Shown here one piece after another: positions 9,404 through 18,905 of a stretch of 64,000 nucleotides of DNA (positions within the stretch are counted from its first letter, which is position 1; every line of letters begins with the position of its first letter). The translations under genes and the position numbers were made by a program. The notes beneath the pieces are model-generated. The model was not told where the DNA came from, ran no database searches, and saw nothing but the letters and a program-made list of their open reading frames with translations. Source of the stretch: CAVXXB01 sp963765585 (GTDB taxonomy: Bacteria > Calditrichota > Calditrichia > JAJRVZ01); the NCBI GenBank assembly GCA_963765585.1, contig CAVXXB010000014.1, positions 248,001 through 312,000 on the forward strand, given 5' to 3'.

Positions 9404-10102
9404 ATGAGTATTATCACAGCCAGAGACTTAAAAAAAGAATATAGTAATAATATTGTTTTAAATATTCCTGAATTGGATATTGATCAGGGTGAAAGTTTTG
9501 GCTTGGTTGGTAATAACGGAGCGGGGAAAACCACATTTTTTAGTTTAATTCTGGATTTGATAGAGGCGTCTTCAGGTGAGGTACTTTCACGGGAAAAGAC
9601 TGTGAAACAAAGTGAACACTGGAAATCATACACCGGCTCATATCTTGATGAAAATTTTGTTATCGATTTTCTAACAGCCGATGAGTATTTCGAATTTATT
9701 ACTCATCTCTATAATATCTCATCAGCAGAGTATGATGAATTTATTGCAAAATTTTCATCCTTTTTTAATGACGAAATCATTGGCAATAAAAAATATATCA
9801 GGGAACTCTCCAAAGGGAATCAAAAAAAGGTTGGCTTAGCCGCGGCGTTTTTGGGTAAGCCGGATATCATTATTCTGGATGAACCATTCCCGCATCTTGA
9901 TCCCAGCAGTGTGATGCGCTTAAAAGAAATTATTCGTAAGGAGGAAAACGAGCGGAATCTTACCATACTGATATCCAGTCATGATCTTGAGCATGTCACC
10001 GAAGTATGTGAACGTATTGTTCTTCTGGAAAAGGGCGTTGTTTTAAAAGATTTGAAAAATGATGAAAATGCACTGCAGATTCTCCGGGATTATTTTAAAT
10101 AA
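9404..10102 (+). CDS. ABC transporter ATP-binding protein
   Basis: 232-residue ABC ATPase. Walker A is GNNGAGKTT (near residue 38), the signature is LSKGNQKKVG (variant of LSGGQ), Walker B is IIILDEPFPHLDP and the switch His is in ISSHDLEHV. The degenerate signature and the small size fit exporters of the DUF5687/ABC-2 class. It begins one base after the permease stop, so the two are co-transcribed and probably form one complex at the cytoplasmic membrane. The gene itself is intact although its partner is truncated. Confidence 0.92.
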   Translation: MSIITARDLKKEYSNNIVLNIPELDIDQGESFGLVGNNGAGKTTFFSLILDLIEASSGEVLSREKTVKQSEHWKSYTGSYLDENFVIDFLTADEYFEFITHLYNISSAEYDEFIAKFSSFFNDEIIGNKKYIRELSKGNQKKVGLAAAFLGKPDIIILDEPFPHLDPSSVMRLKEIIRKEENERNLTILISSHDLEHVTEVCERIVLLEKGVVLKDLKNDENALQILRDYFK

Positions 10103-10217
10103 GCCTGATAGTTTTTGTTTTGACAGGATCACAGGATTTACATGAATTTTATTTCCTTGCTGTCAGGTTAAACATGGAAAAAGAATGCAATTAATATTAA
10201 TTAATTACTATTAAACA

Positions 10218-10273
10218 GATCCCGAACCAAGTTCGGGATGACACATACGTAATCCTGAATTTATTTCAGGATC
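10218..10273. repeat. Two dispersed palindromes
   Basis: GATCCCGAACCAAGTTCGGG (plus ATGAC) at 10218-10242 and ATCCTGAATTTATTTCAGGAT near 10252-10272. Each can form a hairpin. The first recurs exactly at 22811-22835 and in variant form at 35665-35690; the second belongs to the family at 21532-21557 and 35622-35647. Flanking words such as TGACAGGATCACAGGAT are shared between sites. Confidence 0.7.
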
Positions 10274-10359
10274 CCTACAAGTATAAGTTATTATCCTGTG
10301 ATCATGTCTAAACAAAAAACTTCCAAATCAGGTGACACAAACTATATAAGGATGTATCT

Positions 10360-11322
10360 CTAAATTTTCAATGGCAAATCGATAATACTCAGACGTATTT
10401 CATTGCTGTTAAACGGTAATGCCGCCTCAAAATAAACATAGAGTTTATCATTTATTACCTTCCATACAGAATTCCGCCAGGTAAAATATTCACCAGGGGT
10501 GGTACTTAGCAGCAGTGGATAATCCGGTGTGAGATCAGTGGCATGAAACAGATCCGGAGTAAAGGCCAACCCGGTGGCGATATTGTATGCCGGATCATTC
10601 CAGGTATGATGGGCACCCTCATAGACAAAAATGTATCCCACGGGCATTGGCAACAGAGCCGATGGCCGGGTACTATAGTTATGCCATCCGCTGTTATCGA
10701 TAAATATGAGCGGCTCAATATGACCCCAGAGTTGACCATCAAAACTTCTAAAATGATGCAGGCGTTCGACGCGGTCAATACCGGTGACATACATGTGCCA
10801 CATCTTGCCATCCCAGTGAATAACAGGATCCTTATAACCGCGAACTTCATTATAATCTTCATACACGCGGTCTGTTCTCAATACACAACGAACAGATTCC
10901 GGATCAAAATCGGCCGGATTATCGCAGTCATCAAATTTAATAATATGCCATCCGAATCTCTTTTTTGTACAACAATAGAGTTTGAATTTTCCGGTCCCCG
11001 GATCCCGTACAAGCGCCGGTCTGCCAAAGGTGGAAACACCAACATCTTCACGGTCAATATGCAGAACAGGCCTGAAATGAATACCATCATCACTTTTCAG
11101 GATACGGATCTCATATCCGCGTTTTCCCAGCGGGGAATCACCATCGCGCATGCGAACTGCCAGGTAAAACACGCCATCCTCAGTTAATAATAATGAAGGT
11201 GCCCCAACCGACCATTGTGCCTTAAGGTTGTCAGGATTGACGACAATTTTATAATCAGCCATGGCCTTTACCAGGGGTGAGTCCCGATAACTTTGTTCGT
11301 TCAGATCTAATAATGGAATCAT
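10360..11322 (-). CDS. GH43/GH130-like five-bladed propeller protein
   Basis: 320 residues with no signal peptide, predicted cytoplasmic. The beta-propeller pattern of the GH32/43/62/68/117/130 superfamily is visible: WSVGAPSLLLTEDGVFYLAVR at the start, GRPALVRDPGTGKFKLYCC, the central RGYKDPVIHWDGKMWHMYVTG with the conserved Asp, and FVYEGAHHTW supplying a candidate acid. It could be a glycosidase or a glycoside phosphorylase; no motif distinguishes them. The start follows a candidate -24/-12 promoter about 40 bp upstream. It stands alone on the minus strand. Confidence 0.78.
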   Translation of the reverse strand: MIPLLDLNEQSYRDSPLVKAMADYKIVVNPDNLKAQWSVGAPSLLLTEDGVFYLAVRMRDGDSPLGKRGYEIRILKSDDGIHFRPVLHIDREDVGVSTFGRPALVRDPGTGKFKLYCCTKKRFGWHIIKFDDCDNPADFDPESVRCVLRTDRVYEDYNEVRGYKDPVIHWDGKMWHMYVTGIDRVERLHHFRSFDGQLWGHIEPLIFIDNSGWHNYSTRPSALLPMPVGYIFVYEGAHHTWNDPAYNIATGLAFTPDLFHATDLTPDYPLLLSTTPGEYFTWRNSVWKVINDKLYVYFEAALPFNSNEIRLSIIDLPLKI

Positions 11323-11651
11323 GGCAGATCGATTCTCCCGGGAATAATAATATCAACGGACTATGCAGAAATTGTGCCGGATTAAAAAAGTGGGCTCAGA
11401 CTAACGAATGCTGGAATCTTTTAACCGGATGTCATTTATGAGAGTATCACTGAACTAAAAAACAGCACAACTGTGCGATTTTACGTGATTTTTGAAACAA
11501 CTTGAGTATAACCGTGTATTGAAAGGTATTCTATATTGTATTGCTCAATTTTCAGTGTTGCCACAGCTGAGATGCGGCATATGCTCTCGAAATATTTGGT
11601 ACAATTATCTGCTTGTATAATAATAAAAGAATTCTTAATTATTTATCAGCC
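11323..11651. other. Divergent intergenic region
   Basis: About 330 bp between the divergent propeller-enzyme and TPR genes. It contains the candidate sigma-54-like site at 11364-11380. The rest is AT-rich with no convincing ORF, repeat or RNA. Confidence 0.5.
11364..11380 (-). promoter_or_regulatory. Weak candidate sigma-54 promoter
   Basis: On the minus strand CCGGCACAATTTCTGCA places GG and GC exactly ten bases apart, as in -24/-12 promoters, with mismatches at two outer positions. It lies about 40 bp before the propeller-enzyme gene. A GG-N10-GC match can occur by chance. Confidence 0.25.
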
Positions 11652-12947
11652 ATGAAAAGTATATCATTCAGTTTGATAAAATGGTTTTTTAGATTTTTCA
11701 TCTATTACTTCCTAATTAATATTGAGGTATTAGCCGCACAGGATTATCCGTTAACCAGTCGTAATGTTGATTTTGCTATTATTTACAAACATGAAGGGCT
11801 GGATCATGCCGCAGAACGGAATTATTCGGAGGCAAAAAGAAGTCTGAAAAAAAGTCTTTCTTATGATCCCTGTAATATGGAGATTCAGTTTTATTTAATG
11901 CTGGCAGATGATCCTGAAAGATATCGGTATCTCAGCAGAATCAAGGAAATTTATCGATTAAAAATTGAAGCAGTTGACAGCCTGGTTAATGTCCTTAACC
12001 GGGAAATTGATGATGTGTATATTCGTAGTATATTTTGCGGAATTATTTATGACCGGTATAAATATTATGCCGAAGCATGGGAGTTATATTCCCAGGGGGT
12101 AGACCAGGATTCAAGTCAGGCATATATTTATTACATGAGGGCAGGCGCATCGATGGAATTATCCAATTACGGAGATGCCATCGATAATTTAACCCAAGCT
12201 CTGCAACTAAATTCCTGTTCCTATCGTCTGTATTTCCGACGTGGTCTGGCAAATTATCAAACAAAGAACTATGATCTGGCGATCCAGGATTACAAGTCGG
12301 CCATGACACTGGCACCACTTCTCAGGAGATCCTTACATAACAGTCAATTGATTTGTGAGGCCTATAACCAGCGGGGAATCGAGCGTTTAAGAAATAATAA
12401 ATATCAGAAGGCACTTGCTGATTTTAATAATGCTGTTGCAATTCACCCTCAATTCTCGGAACCATATTTAAACCGGGGTGTGGTATACCGGAACCTGGCC
12501 TTGTATGATGTGGCCATTGAGGATTTTAATCTGGCAATAATCCTGAATGACAAATATGTGGATGCCTATTTCAACCGGGCACTTACATTTAAGGAAATGA
12601 ATCAAATTGAGCGGGCAACAAGGGATTTAAAAACTGTAATAATTATGAGGCCAACCCATTATAAGGCATATTATGAATTGGGAAATGTTTTATTTGAACA
12701 GGAAGATTTTTATGGGGCCATTGATATGTATGCCACATGCCTGGAAATTGAACCGGGATATATTTGGGCACATTACAAACGGGCACAATGCTATGATCGT
12801 TTAAGAAAATTCCCGGGTGCGATTCAGGATTATGACTATTTTTTTTCCCTTGCACCTGATTCATTTCTTGACCAAAAAGTGAATGCATGGGAACGATCTA
12901 AATTATTGAAGGAATGGTTAGAACAAAAGAAACAGAAAGATGAGTAA
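11652..12947 (+). CDS. Exported tetratricopeptide-repeat protein
   Basis: 431 residues from ATG 11652 (a TTG 39 bp upstream is less likely because it would bury the signal peptide). A signal/anchor sequence (ISFSLIKWFFRFFIYYFL) precedes roughly ten TPR units of 34 residues, recognisable by AY.NRG, AI.DF..A and YY..G patterns such as AYFNRALTFKEMNQIERATR. TPR arrays mediate protein contacts; no catalytic motif exists. Its stop codon directly abuts the start of the M1 peptidase, so the two genes are translated together and may work together in the periplasm. Confidence 0.88.
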   Translation: MKSISFSLIKWFFRFFIYYFLINIEVLAAQDYPLTSRNVDFAIIYKHEGLDHAAERNYSEAKRSLKKSLSYDPCNMEIQFYLMLADDPERYRYLSRIKEIYRLKIEAVDSLVNVLNREIDDVYIRSIFCGIIYDRYKYYAEAWELYSQGVDQDSSQAYIYYMRAGASMELSNYGDAIDNLTQALQLNSCSYRLYFRRGLANYQTKNYDLAIQDYKSAMTLAPLLRRSLHNSQLICEAYNQRGIERLRNNKYQKALADFNNAVAIHPQFSEPYLNRGVVYRNLALYDVAIEDFNLAIILNDKYVDAYFNRALTFKEMNQIERATRDLKTVIIMRPTHYKAYYELGNVLFEQEDFYGAIDMYATCLEIEPGYIWAHYKRAQCYDRLRKFPGAIQDYDYFFSLAPDSFLDQKVNAWERSKLLKEWLEQKKQKDE

Positions 12948-15260
12948 ATGGGTCAGATCGCATTATTTCGCCGAGGGTATTTCTATTTTCTAACATTAAT
13001 ATTCAGTTTGTTGATGAATATAAACGCTCAGGATTCGAGCCGCTATGATTTTATTTATGATCAACTGATGACCGGGATGGTGAAAGATGTCAAAATGGCG
13101 CCGGTCAAAGATTATGTCCTTCAACGTGGTGCGGCTAAATTTCGACTGAATGATGGCCGGATTTACCTGCTTGGCCCGGTAGACGGCAGGCAGATCTCCG
13201 CCGTGTTTAAGGGTAACGGCAGTTTTTGGTTCTCTCCGCCTACACAAATCGAGCGTGATCAACTGGTTCGCTTTTATGAGACGGATACACTGGAAAAAGA
13301 TTTCAAATTCCTGTACCTCATGTTTTTTGACAGCAGCTTATCTGATCTGGAGTCAGATTTTGATTTTTCCCCGGATGTTGCAGAAGATGAGCTTGATGAT
13401 ATTGAAAAAGAAGTCAAACAGGTCTTTGAATATATTAGTGATGAAGACAATCGATATTTTCGAACAGATGTCATGAAATGCCTGCTCGAAAAGGAAGCCA
13501 CGGGATATTTTTATGCGCATTTATTTCAAAAAGAACAAAGCCCCATGATGTATGAAATAAATCCGTTTGAGAAAGAAAACATCCGTCTGATGCATCGTGC
13601 CGAACTGGGGCATATATATAAGATCCCTGAGATCGTATGTCAGTTTTCACAAAGTGAAGATTATAAAAACGGTTATGAAAATAATTTTTACATAAAAAAA
13701 TTTGAAATTGATGCGCATATTTCAACCGGATTTGATTTTTCAGCCCGTGCCATTTTACATATCAATATTAACAGAGATAACCAGCATTGGCTGGCATTCA
13801 ATATATATCATGATATGGAAATTGACTCGGTCGTAACATCCGGGGGTAAGTTACTGACGCACTTTAAACCGGAGGAAATCCGGATATTCTGGGTCGATTT
13901 GGGACGTACATTAAACAAAGGTGATACCCTGAAATTGGTGGTCGATTATCATTGTGATGACATATTGCACCGGGATACACGCTCCTGGATATATCTAAAA
14001 TCCCCTAATTACTGGTATCCCCGGAATGCAATCTGGGATTTGTCTGAATACGAATTAACATTTCATTATCCCGAAGATATTACTCTTATTAGTATAGGAC
14101 AGCAGTTGTCAAAGGAGATAAAAGATGATACGGTCACTGCTATTTGGAAACCCAAGAATGTGGTGACCCACGCCGCTTTTAATCTTGGCTATTTTGAAAC
14201 ATATACCATTGAAAACGACTCTCTGCCAAATGGGATAACAGTGCTAAAAACCAAACAGGGATTAATGTTTCGTAGTCGGGATATTGAGGAAGAGATAGCA
14301 GAAGATGTCACACGGAGCATCAAGTTCTATGCACAAAAATATGGGGAAGTACCTTTTGACGGGCTGTATGTCAGTGAAGTTCCCTTTCCCCATGGTATGG
14401 CATTTAAAGGAATGTTAAATCTTGCCTGGAGCACTTTTTATCAAACTGGTTTCTATGGATATGATCAGGTCTTCCGGGCCCATGAGGTGGCCCATCAATG
14501 GTGGGGAATTGAGGTTGGCTTTGAGTCCTATCATGACCAATGGTTGTCTGAGTCATTTTCTGAGTTTTCCGGAATCTGGTATCTGCAACAATTAAAGGAT
14601 GGCAAGGAACTATTTACTGATATGATGGATACCTGGCATGAAAAAATATTGATGAACCGACAGTATATGTTTGATAGCGGGCAGGAATCGGGTCCAATCT
14701 GGTTGGGTGTGAGGACTTCTTCGACGCAAACCGCTGGTGATTATGACCTGATTGTATATAAAAAAGGTGCCTGGGTATTACATATGTTACGTATGATGTT
14801 ATATGACTGGCAAAATGAAAGCGATGTCAGGTTTATTAAAATGATGAAAGATTTCTATTATACTTTTAAAGGACGAAAAGCATCGACAGTTGATTTTCAG
14901 GGTATCGTAGAGAAACATATAAAGATGCCAATGGACTGGTTTTTTAATCAATGGATATATGGAACAGAGATCCCCAAATATGAATATGCCATCGAAAGTG
15001 AAGAATCCGATGATGAAACGTACAGGCTAAATATTGCTGTCAGGCAGAATGAAAATCAGAAACTACTTCAAATGCCTATACCTGTTGAGGTACGATATGA
15101 TGATGATACCAGTGAATATTTTATCATAGAGATGGAGCAATATTTGGTACATCGCGAAATTTTGCTAAAGAAGGAACCCGATGATATTATAATCAACCCG
15201 CTTCATTCCGTTCTTGCCGAACTTGAGGAAGTGGATATGGAGGATTTAGATGTGAAATGA
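12948..15260 (+). CDS. Exported M1 family metallopeptidase
   Basis: A 770-residue zinc aminopeptidase-like protein. A signal peptide ends near NINAQ, a long N-terminal beta region follows, and the gluzincin site HEVAHQWWG lies near residue 511 with the third zinc ligand in SESFSEFSG. The usual GAMEN exopeptidase motif is replaced by HGMAFKGMLNLAW, so aminopeptidase specificity cannot be assumed. An acidic stretch (residues 125-165, rich in D/E) is inserted in the N-terminal region. A C-terminal beta domain ends the protein. The start ATG immediately follows the TPR gene stop. Likely role: periplasmic or surface peptide hydrolysis. Confidence 0.9.
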   Translation: MGQIALFRRGYFYFLTLIFSLLMNINAQDSSRYDFIYDQLMTGMVKDVKMAPVKDYVLQRGAAKFRLNDGRIYLLGPVDGRQISAVFKGNGSFWFSPPTQIERDQLVRFYETDTLEKDFKFLYLMFFDSSLSDLESDFDFSPDVAEDELDDIEKEVKQVFEYISDEDNRYFRTDVMKCLLEKEATGYFYAHLFQKEQSPMMYEINPFEKENIRLMHRAELGHIYKIPEIVCQFSQSEDYKNGYENNFYIKKFEIDAHISTGFDFSARAILHININRDNQHWLAFNIYHDMEIDSVVTSGGKLLTHFKPEEIRIFWVDLGRTLNKGDTLKLVVDYHCDDILHRDTRSWIYLKSPNYWYPRNAIWDLSEYELTFHYPEDITLISIGQQLSKEIKDDTVTAIWKPKNVVTHAAFNLGYFETYTIENDSLPNGITVLKTKQGLMFRSRDIEEEIAEDVTRSIKFYAQKYGEVPFDGLYVSEVPFPHGMAFKGMLNLAWSTFYQTGFYGYDQVFRAHEVAHQWWGIEVGFESYHDQWLSESFSEFSGIWYLQQLKDGKELFTDMMDTWHEKILMNRQYMFDSGQESGPIWLGVRTSSTQTAGDYDLIVYKKGAWVLHMLRMMLYDWQNESDVRFIKMMKDFYYTFKGRKASTVDFQGIVEKHIKMPMDWFFNQWIYGTEIPKYEYAIESEESDDETYRLNIAVRQNENQKLLQMPIPVEVRYDDDTSEYFIIEMEQYLVHREILLKKEPDDIIINPLHSVLAELEEVDMEDLDVK

Positions 15261-15619
15261 GATTCCATTACTCGTCGGTCCATACAATAACCGCTGAGTA
15301 CGCAGAGAAAAAAAGTTCGCAAAGATATACTATATTGATGATATATCTCGATTTAAATACTCTGCCAATTACCAAAGTGATCAGATAAACAAGACTTAAA
15401 TATCTCCCCGAGTAATATATTTCTCTAACTCACCATTTTATCATTTCCCAGAGTGTAAACTGTGAACACGGTTGTTGTAAACATAGTATCCACCATTCCG
15501 TTTCGCCATATTATTTAAATCCCATAAATATATGTTTATTAATAAGATATAATATCTGGCATACAAATTGAAGTGTTATGATTCAGAAGTGTTGGAGGCC
15601 CAAATATATAGGAGGGCTT
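15261..15619. other. Intergenic region with repeat remnants
   Basis: About 360 bp. Around 15288-15325 there is a degenerate copy of the dispersed CGCAGAG/GCAAAG repeat family. The rest is AT-rich, with an upstream region for the following beta-barrel gene. No ORF or RNA gene is convincing. Confidence 0.5.
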
Positions 15620-16213
15620 ATGAAAGCGTCAGTATTTACAGTTATTTTAATCGTTTTGTTATCTTGCCAGATTGGATTCACGCAAATTAAAACAGAGGAG
15701 AAAAGATCTACCGTCAACAAAGCAACCGGTGATACGGTACTTACAGAATCATTAATCATTTCTCAGGTGGAAGACATTACGCCGCGCAATAATATGATCA
15801 TCGTCAATCCGTTAAAATTTCTGTTGTTTTATAATTTGTCTTTTTTCCATAAGATAACAGATCAGACGGCCATTGGTGGTGGTGTACAGTTCCCGACCGT
15901 ATCCGGGATGGATGGGTATGGATTAAATTTTGAAGTCCGTGTGCATCCATCAAAAAAATCTCTGCGTGGGTTTTATGTCGCCCCCAACTTATCTTATAAC
16001 CGGCTAAATTCGAATGAAGAAGGTGAAAATCTCACTGCCTTTTCGCTTGGTGCACTGGTTGGCTGGCAGTGGTTTCCCGGGGATGACTTTGCTATTGGCC
16101 TTGGTATTGGCGCGGATTATTATATCGGTTCGACAGAGACTACGGGCGGTGAATTGGAGAAATATAATGGTTTTATTCCGGCAATTCGTTTTGATATCGG
16201 ATATGCCTGGTAG
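15620..16213 (+). CDS. Small outer-membrane beta-barrel protein
   Basis: 197 residues from ATG 15620, chosen for the strong GGAGGG ribosome site and the signal peptide (ASVFTVILIVLLSCQIGFTQ). The mature protein is built of alternating hydrophobic strands with glycine turns (AIGGGVQFPTVSGMDGYGL, FYVAPNLSYNRL, FSLGALVGWQWFPGDDFAIG) and ends in an aromatic residue (GYAW), typical of an eight- to ten-strand barrel recognised by the BAM machinery. The function is unknown. It is followed by a strong terminator, so it is a single-gene transcript. Confidence 0.8.
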   Translation: MKASVFTVILIVLLSCQIGFTQIKTEEKRSTVNKATGDTVLTESLIISQVEDITPRNNMIIVNPLKFLLFYNLSFFHKITDQTAIGGGVQFPTVSGMDGYGLNFEVRVHPSKKSLRGFYVAPNLSYNRLNSNEEGENLTAFSLGALVGWQWFPGDDFAIGLGIGADYYIGSTETTGGELEKYNGFIPAIRFDIGYAW

Positions 16214-16247
16214 TATCATAAGGTAAAATCATTTTTGCAGGAGTGCT

Positions 16248-16274
16248 AAATCCGTCTTCGGACGGATTTTTTTT
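16248..16274 (+). terminator. Rho-independent terminator
   Basis: Perfect 9-bp stem AAATCCGTC / GACGGATTT with the stable TTCG tetraloop, followed by a run of eight T. It closes the beta-barrel gene transcript. Confidence 0.93.
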
Positions 16275-16393
16275 GTCATTTTTTATTGAAATATATAATT
16301 TCAGGCGAAAAAAGTACGGAATCATTTCTATATTGGATAAATTGTTTCTCGAAAAGACAAAGAGACACAAACGTTTTTTAAAAAGGATTTATT

Positions 16394-17398
16394 ATGTCTG
16401 ATAAAAACAAAGCATACTTACTGGCGAAACGACCACGTGGAATGATAGATCATGAGGTATTTCGCCTGGAGCAAATAGACATGCCCGTGCCCGCCGCAGG
16501 TGAAGTCCTGGTTCGTGCAACCCATTTTTCGGTTGATCCTTATATGCGTAACCGAATGAATGATGTACCATCATATGTAGCCCCGTTTCCGCTGAATGCA
16601 CCATTGGAAGGTGATGCCATAGGTGAGGTGGTCCGGAGTGAAAGCGATGCCTTCCAGGAAGGAGATATGGTTTCGGGAAACTTTCCCTGGCAGGAGTATT
16701 GTGCGCTTGGTGCCCGGCGCATCCGGAAAATTGATACCGGTATGGCACCGGCTACTCACTATTTAAGTGTGCTTGGCCTTACCGGTTTAACGGCGTATTT
16801 TGGGATGCTTGATATTGGAAATCCAAAAAAAAGTGAATCTGTGGTTGTGTCCGGAGCCGCCGGAGCGGTTGGCCTGATCGCCGGACAAATAGCGAAGATT
16901 AAAGGATGTCATGTTTTGGGAATCGCCGGCGGAGAGCACAAAATAAATTACCTTTTGCAGGAGGCCGGTTTTGATGCTGCAATTGATTATAAACAAGTCC
17001 CCAATGTCAGGCGCCCACTTCGCAAAGTACTTCCGGATGGCGTCGATATCTATTTTGACAATGTGGGCGGAGAAATATCAGATAGTATTATGTATATGCT
17101 GCGCGACCATGCCCGAATCATATTATGTGGTCAGATTTCTCTTTATAATTCCGGCCGGATTGAGACAGGACCGCGTCTGCTTGCCCAAATGGTCATTCAC
17201 AGGGTAAAAATGCAGGGCTTTATTGTATATGATTATAAAGATCAGTTTGACACCGCGCAAAAAGATCTGGCAGCCTGGTTAAAGCAGGGAAAGATCAAGC
17301 AGGAATTATCCATTGTAAATGGATTCGATAAGCTCCCGGATGCTCTTATGGGATTGTTTTCAGGAGAAAATATCGGGAAGCAAATTGTAGCACTTTGA
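16394..17398 (+). CDS. NADP-dependent zinc-free MDR oxidoreductase
   Basis: 334 residues of the medium-chain dehydrogenase/reductase superfamily, in the leukotriene B4 dehydrogenase/CurA branch that reduces enone double bonds with NADPH. Visible are the N-terminal VLVRATHFSVDPYMRNRM block, typical of that branch, the nucleotide loop SGAAGAVGLIAGQIAK near residue 155, and the VDIYFDNVGGEISD segment. Catalytic zinc ligands are absent, as expected. It starts with ATG after AAAGGATTTATT. The physiological substrate is unknown; detoxification of reactive enones is a common role for the family. Confidence 0.92.
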   Translation: MSDKNKAYLLAKRPRGMIDHEVFRLEQIDMPVPAAGEVLVRATHFSVDPYMRNRMNDVPSYVAPFPLNAPLEGDAIGEVVRSESDAFQEGDMVSGNFPWQEYCALGARRIRKIDTGMAPATHYLSVLGLTGLTAYFGMLDIGNPKKSESVVVSGAAGAVGLIAGQIAKIKGCHVLGIAGGEHKINYLLQEAGFDAAIDYKQVPNVRRPLRKVLPDGVDIYFDNVGGEISDSIMYMLRDHARIILCGQISLYNSGRIETGPRLLAQMVIHRVKMQGFIVYDYKDQFDTAQKDLAAWLKQGKIKQELSIVNGFDKLPDALMGLFSGENIGKQIVAL

Positions 17399-17411
17399 TT
17401 TTAATATCGCA

Positions 17412-17837
17412 CTATTTTTTGCGATTAATAACAGCCATGGTTAATCTGGAAATACACACCAGGCGATTATGCTCATCAACGATCTTAATTTCCCAAATTT
17501 GAGTTGAATTCCCAAGGTGAACAGGACGGGTCGTTCCGATAACATTTCCATCACGCACAGATCTGGTGTGATTGGCATTTATTTCCAGGCCTACACATAT
17601 TTTTGCAGATCGGTCAACCACCAGGTTGGCAGCGACACTTCCGATTGTCTCGGCCAGTGCAACCGAGGCGCCACCATGTAACAGGCCATCCGGTTGTTTT
17701 GTACGATTATCAACCGGCATTTTTGCGCTGATATAATCATCTCCGACTTCGGTGAAACTAATATCCAGGTGGTCAACCATGCAGTTGCGGCATAATTGAT
17801 CTAAATCTTCGATTGTTGGTTTCTTCAGCCATATCAT
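17412..17837 (-). CDS. Hotdog-fold acyl-CoA thioesterase (PaaI/MenI type)
   Basis: 141 residues starting at ATG 17837 (an upstream TTG would add only four residues). It has the hotdog core with the family motif GLLHGGASVALAETIGSVAAN, where the Glu after the HGG is the probable catalytic residue, and the NANHTRSVRDGNVIG block. Close relatives hydrolyse 1,4-dihydroxy-2-naphthoyl-CoA or aromatic acyl-CoAs. The substrate is not assignable from context, since it is convergent with the MDR oxidoreductase and has no pathway neighbours. Confidence 0.85.
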   Translation of the reverse strand: MIWLKKPTIEDLDQLCRNCMVDHLDISFTEVGDDYISAKMPVDNRTKQPDGLLHGGASVALAETIGSVAANLVVDRSAKICVGLEINANHTRSVRDGNVIGTTRPVHLGNSTQIWEIKIVDEHNRLVCISRLTMAVINRKK

Positions 17838-18305
17838 AATTGCGCCCAATCTGTTTCAGGTGTTTTTGAAATACAAAGATCAATATTCTGATTTAATAGT
17901 CCAAATTTATGTTGAAATTTAGGCACAAAGGCACAATGGCACAAAGTTTTTAATAAAGTTACGCAGTAGAAGCGGCTTTGAATACTACAAGTTTTATGAG
18001 AATACAGAAAAGATAAGATACAAAATTGTATATAATTCCGGATGGATTAAACAATTATAGATCCGGAGGATCGCCCAAAATATTGCATAAATAATATATA
18101 TATATTATATTTATGCATAAATGATATGGATAAACCAGTAATATTGTATATTTATAATAAGTTGTCATAATGATGGTATTAGTAAAACATAGCCTGCGAC
18201 GTCAAATTTTTCTCCGATAAAAGCGCATCCTTTGCTGCCGGTCGGTAGCCATATATTAAAGATTCTTACCCATTTTATAAATAATTTCTCTAAATTGAGG
18301 GAAAA
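17838..18305. other. Regulatory intergenic region before arginine operon
   Basis: About 470 bp, AT-rich, between divergent genes. It contains a GCACAAAGGCACAATGGCAC dispersed-repeat word near 17923-17943 and the large inverted repeat described separately. No ORF is convincing. Confidence 0.5.
18084..18117. promoter_or_regulatory. Long inverted repeat, candidate arginine operator
   Basis: TGCATAAAT at 18084-18092 is mirrored by ATTTATGCA at 18109-18117 around an (AT)-rich centre, and ATTTATGCATAAAT continues the palindrome to 18122. The half-sites resemble ArgR boxes (TGAATAATTATTCA-like) and the site lies about 190 bp before the arginine genes. The assignment is inference from position and base composition. 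Confidence 0.35.
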
Positions 18306-18905
18306 ATGCATACACATATGTTAAAAATTTTTACAGCAAAGGCAGAGCATATTTGCTTTGCAGCAGAAATCAGTAATATGATTGAAACGGCGGCAAAGGC
18401 CAAAGATATTGGCCTGGCGTTACGTACCCCGGAGTATATCGAACAAAAAATACTGGAAGGAAAAGCGATTATCGCTCTGGCGGATGATAATAAAGCCGTT
18501 GGATTTTGTTATCTTGAAACCTGGGAACATGGAAAGTACGTGGCGAATTCCGGGCTGATTGTATCCTCAGAATATCGCGGTCTTGGATTGGCCAAGCAGA
18601 TAAAAGTGGCTGCCTTTGAGTTGTCACAAAAAAAATACCCGGGAGCAAAACTGTTTGGGCTTACCACCAGCCCGGCTGTTATGAAGATTAATTCAAGCAT
18701 TGGATATCGTCCGGTTGCCTTTGCCGAACTAACCCAGGATGACACATTCTGGAGTGGCTGCAACAGTTGCCCGAATTATGATATTCTGGTGAGAACCAAT
18801 AGAAAATTTTGTCTGTGCACTGGTATGCTGCTAGATCCGGATGAAAAGAAACAAAACATTAAACTGGAAAAAAAGAATGAAAAATCACGTAGTGCTCGCG
18901 TTTAG
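18306..18905 (+). CDS. GNAT acetyltransferase, putative N-acetylglutamate synthase
   Basis: 199 residues, ATG after GAGGGAAAA. The GNAT core is clear: KAIIALADDNKAVGFCYLE (strand pair), SGLIVSSEYRGLGLAKQI (acetyl-CoA loop with R/Q-x-x-G-x-A variant) and the C-terminal MKINSSIGYRPV. A Cys-rich tail (SGCNSCPNY, FCLCTG) follows. The gene overlaps the start of argG by 29 bp, and single-domain GNAT proteins preceding argG in FCB genomes are taken as N-acetylglutamate synthases opening arginine synthesis. That function is inferred from context and not from a diagnostic residue. Confidence 0.78.
   Translation: MHTHMLKIFTAKAEHICFAAEISNMIETAAKAKDIGLALRTPEYIEQKILEGKAIIALADDNKAVGFCYLETWEHGKYVANSGLIVSSEYRGLGLAKQIKVAAFELSQKKYPGAKLFGLTTSPAVMKINSSIGYRPVAFAELTQDDTFWSGCNSCPNYDILVRTNRKFCLCTGMLLDPDEKKQNIKLEKKNEKSRSARV

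Noticed and set aside
15561..15577. Sigma-54 promoter before the beta-barrel gene at 15620
   Set aside because: TGGCATACAAATTGAA lacks the invariant GC of the -12 element.
17930..17950. Sigma-54 -24 element (TGGCAC)
   Set aside because: It is part of a GGCACAA dispersed-repeat word, and no TTGC follows at the right distance.
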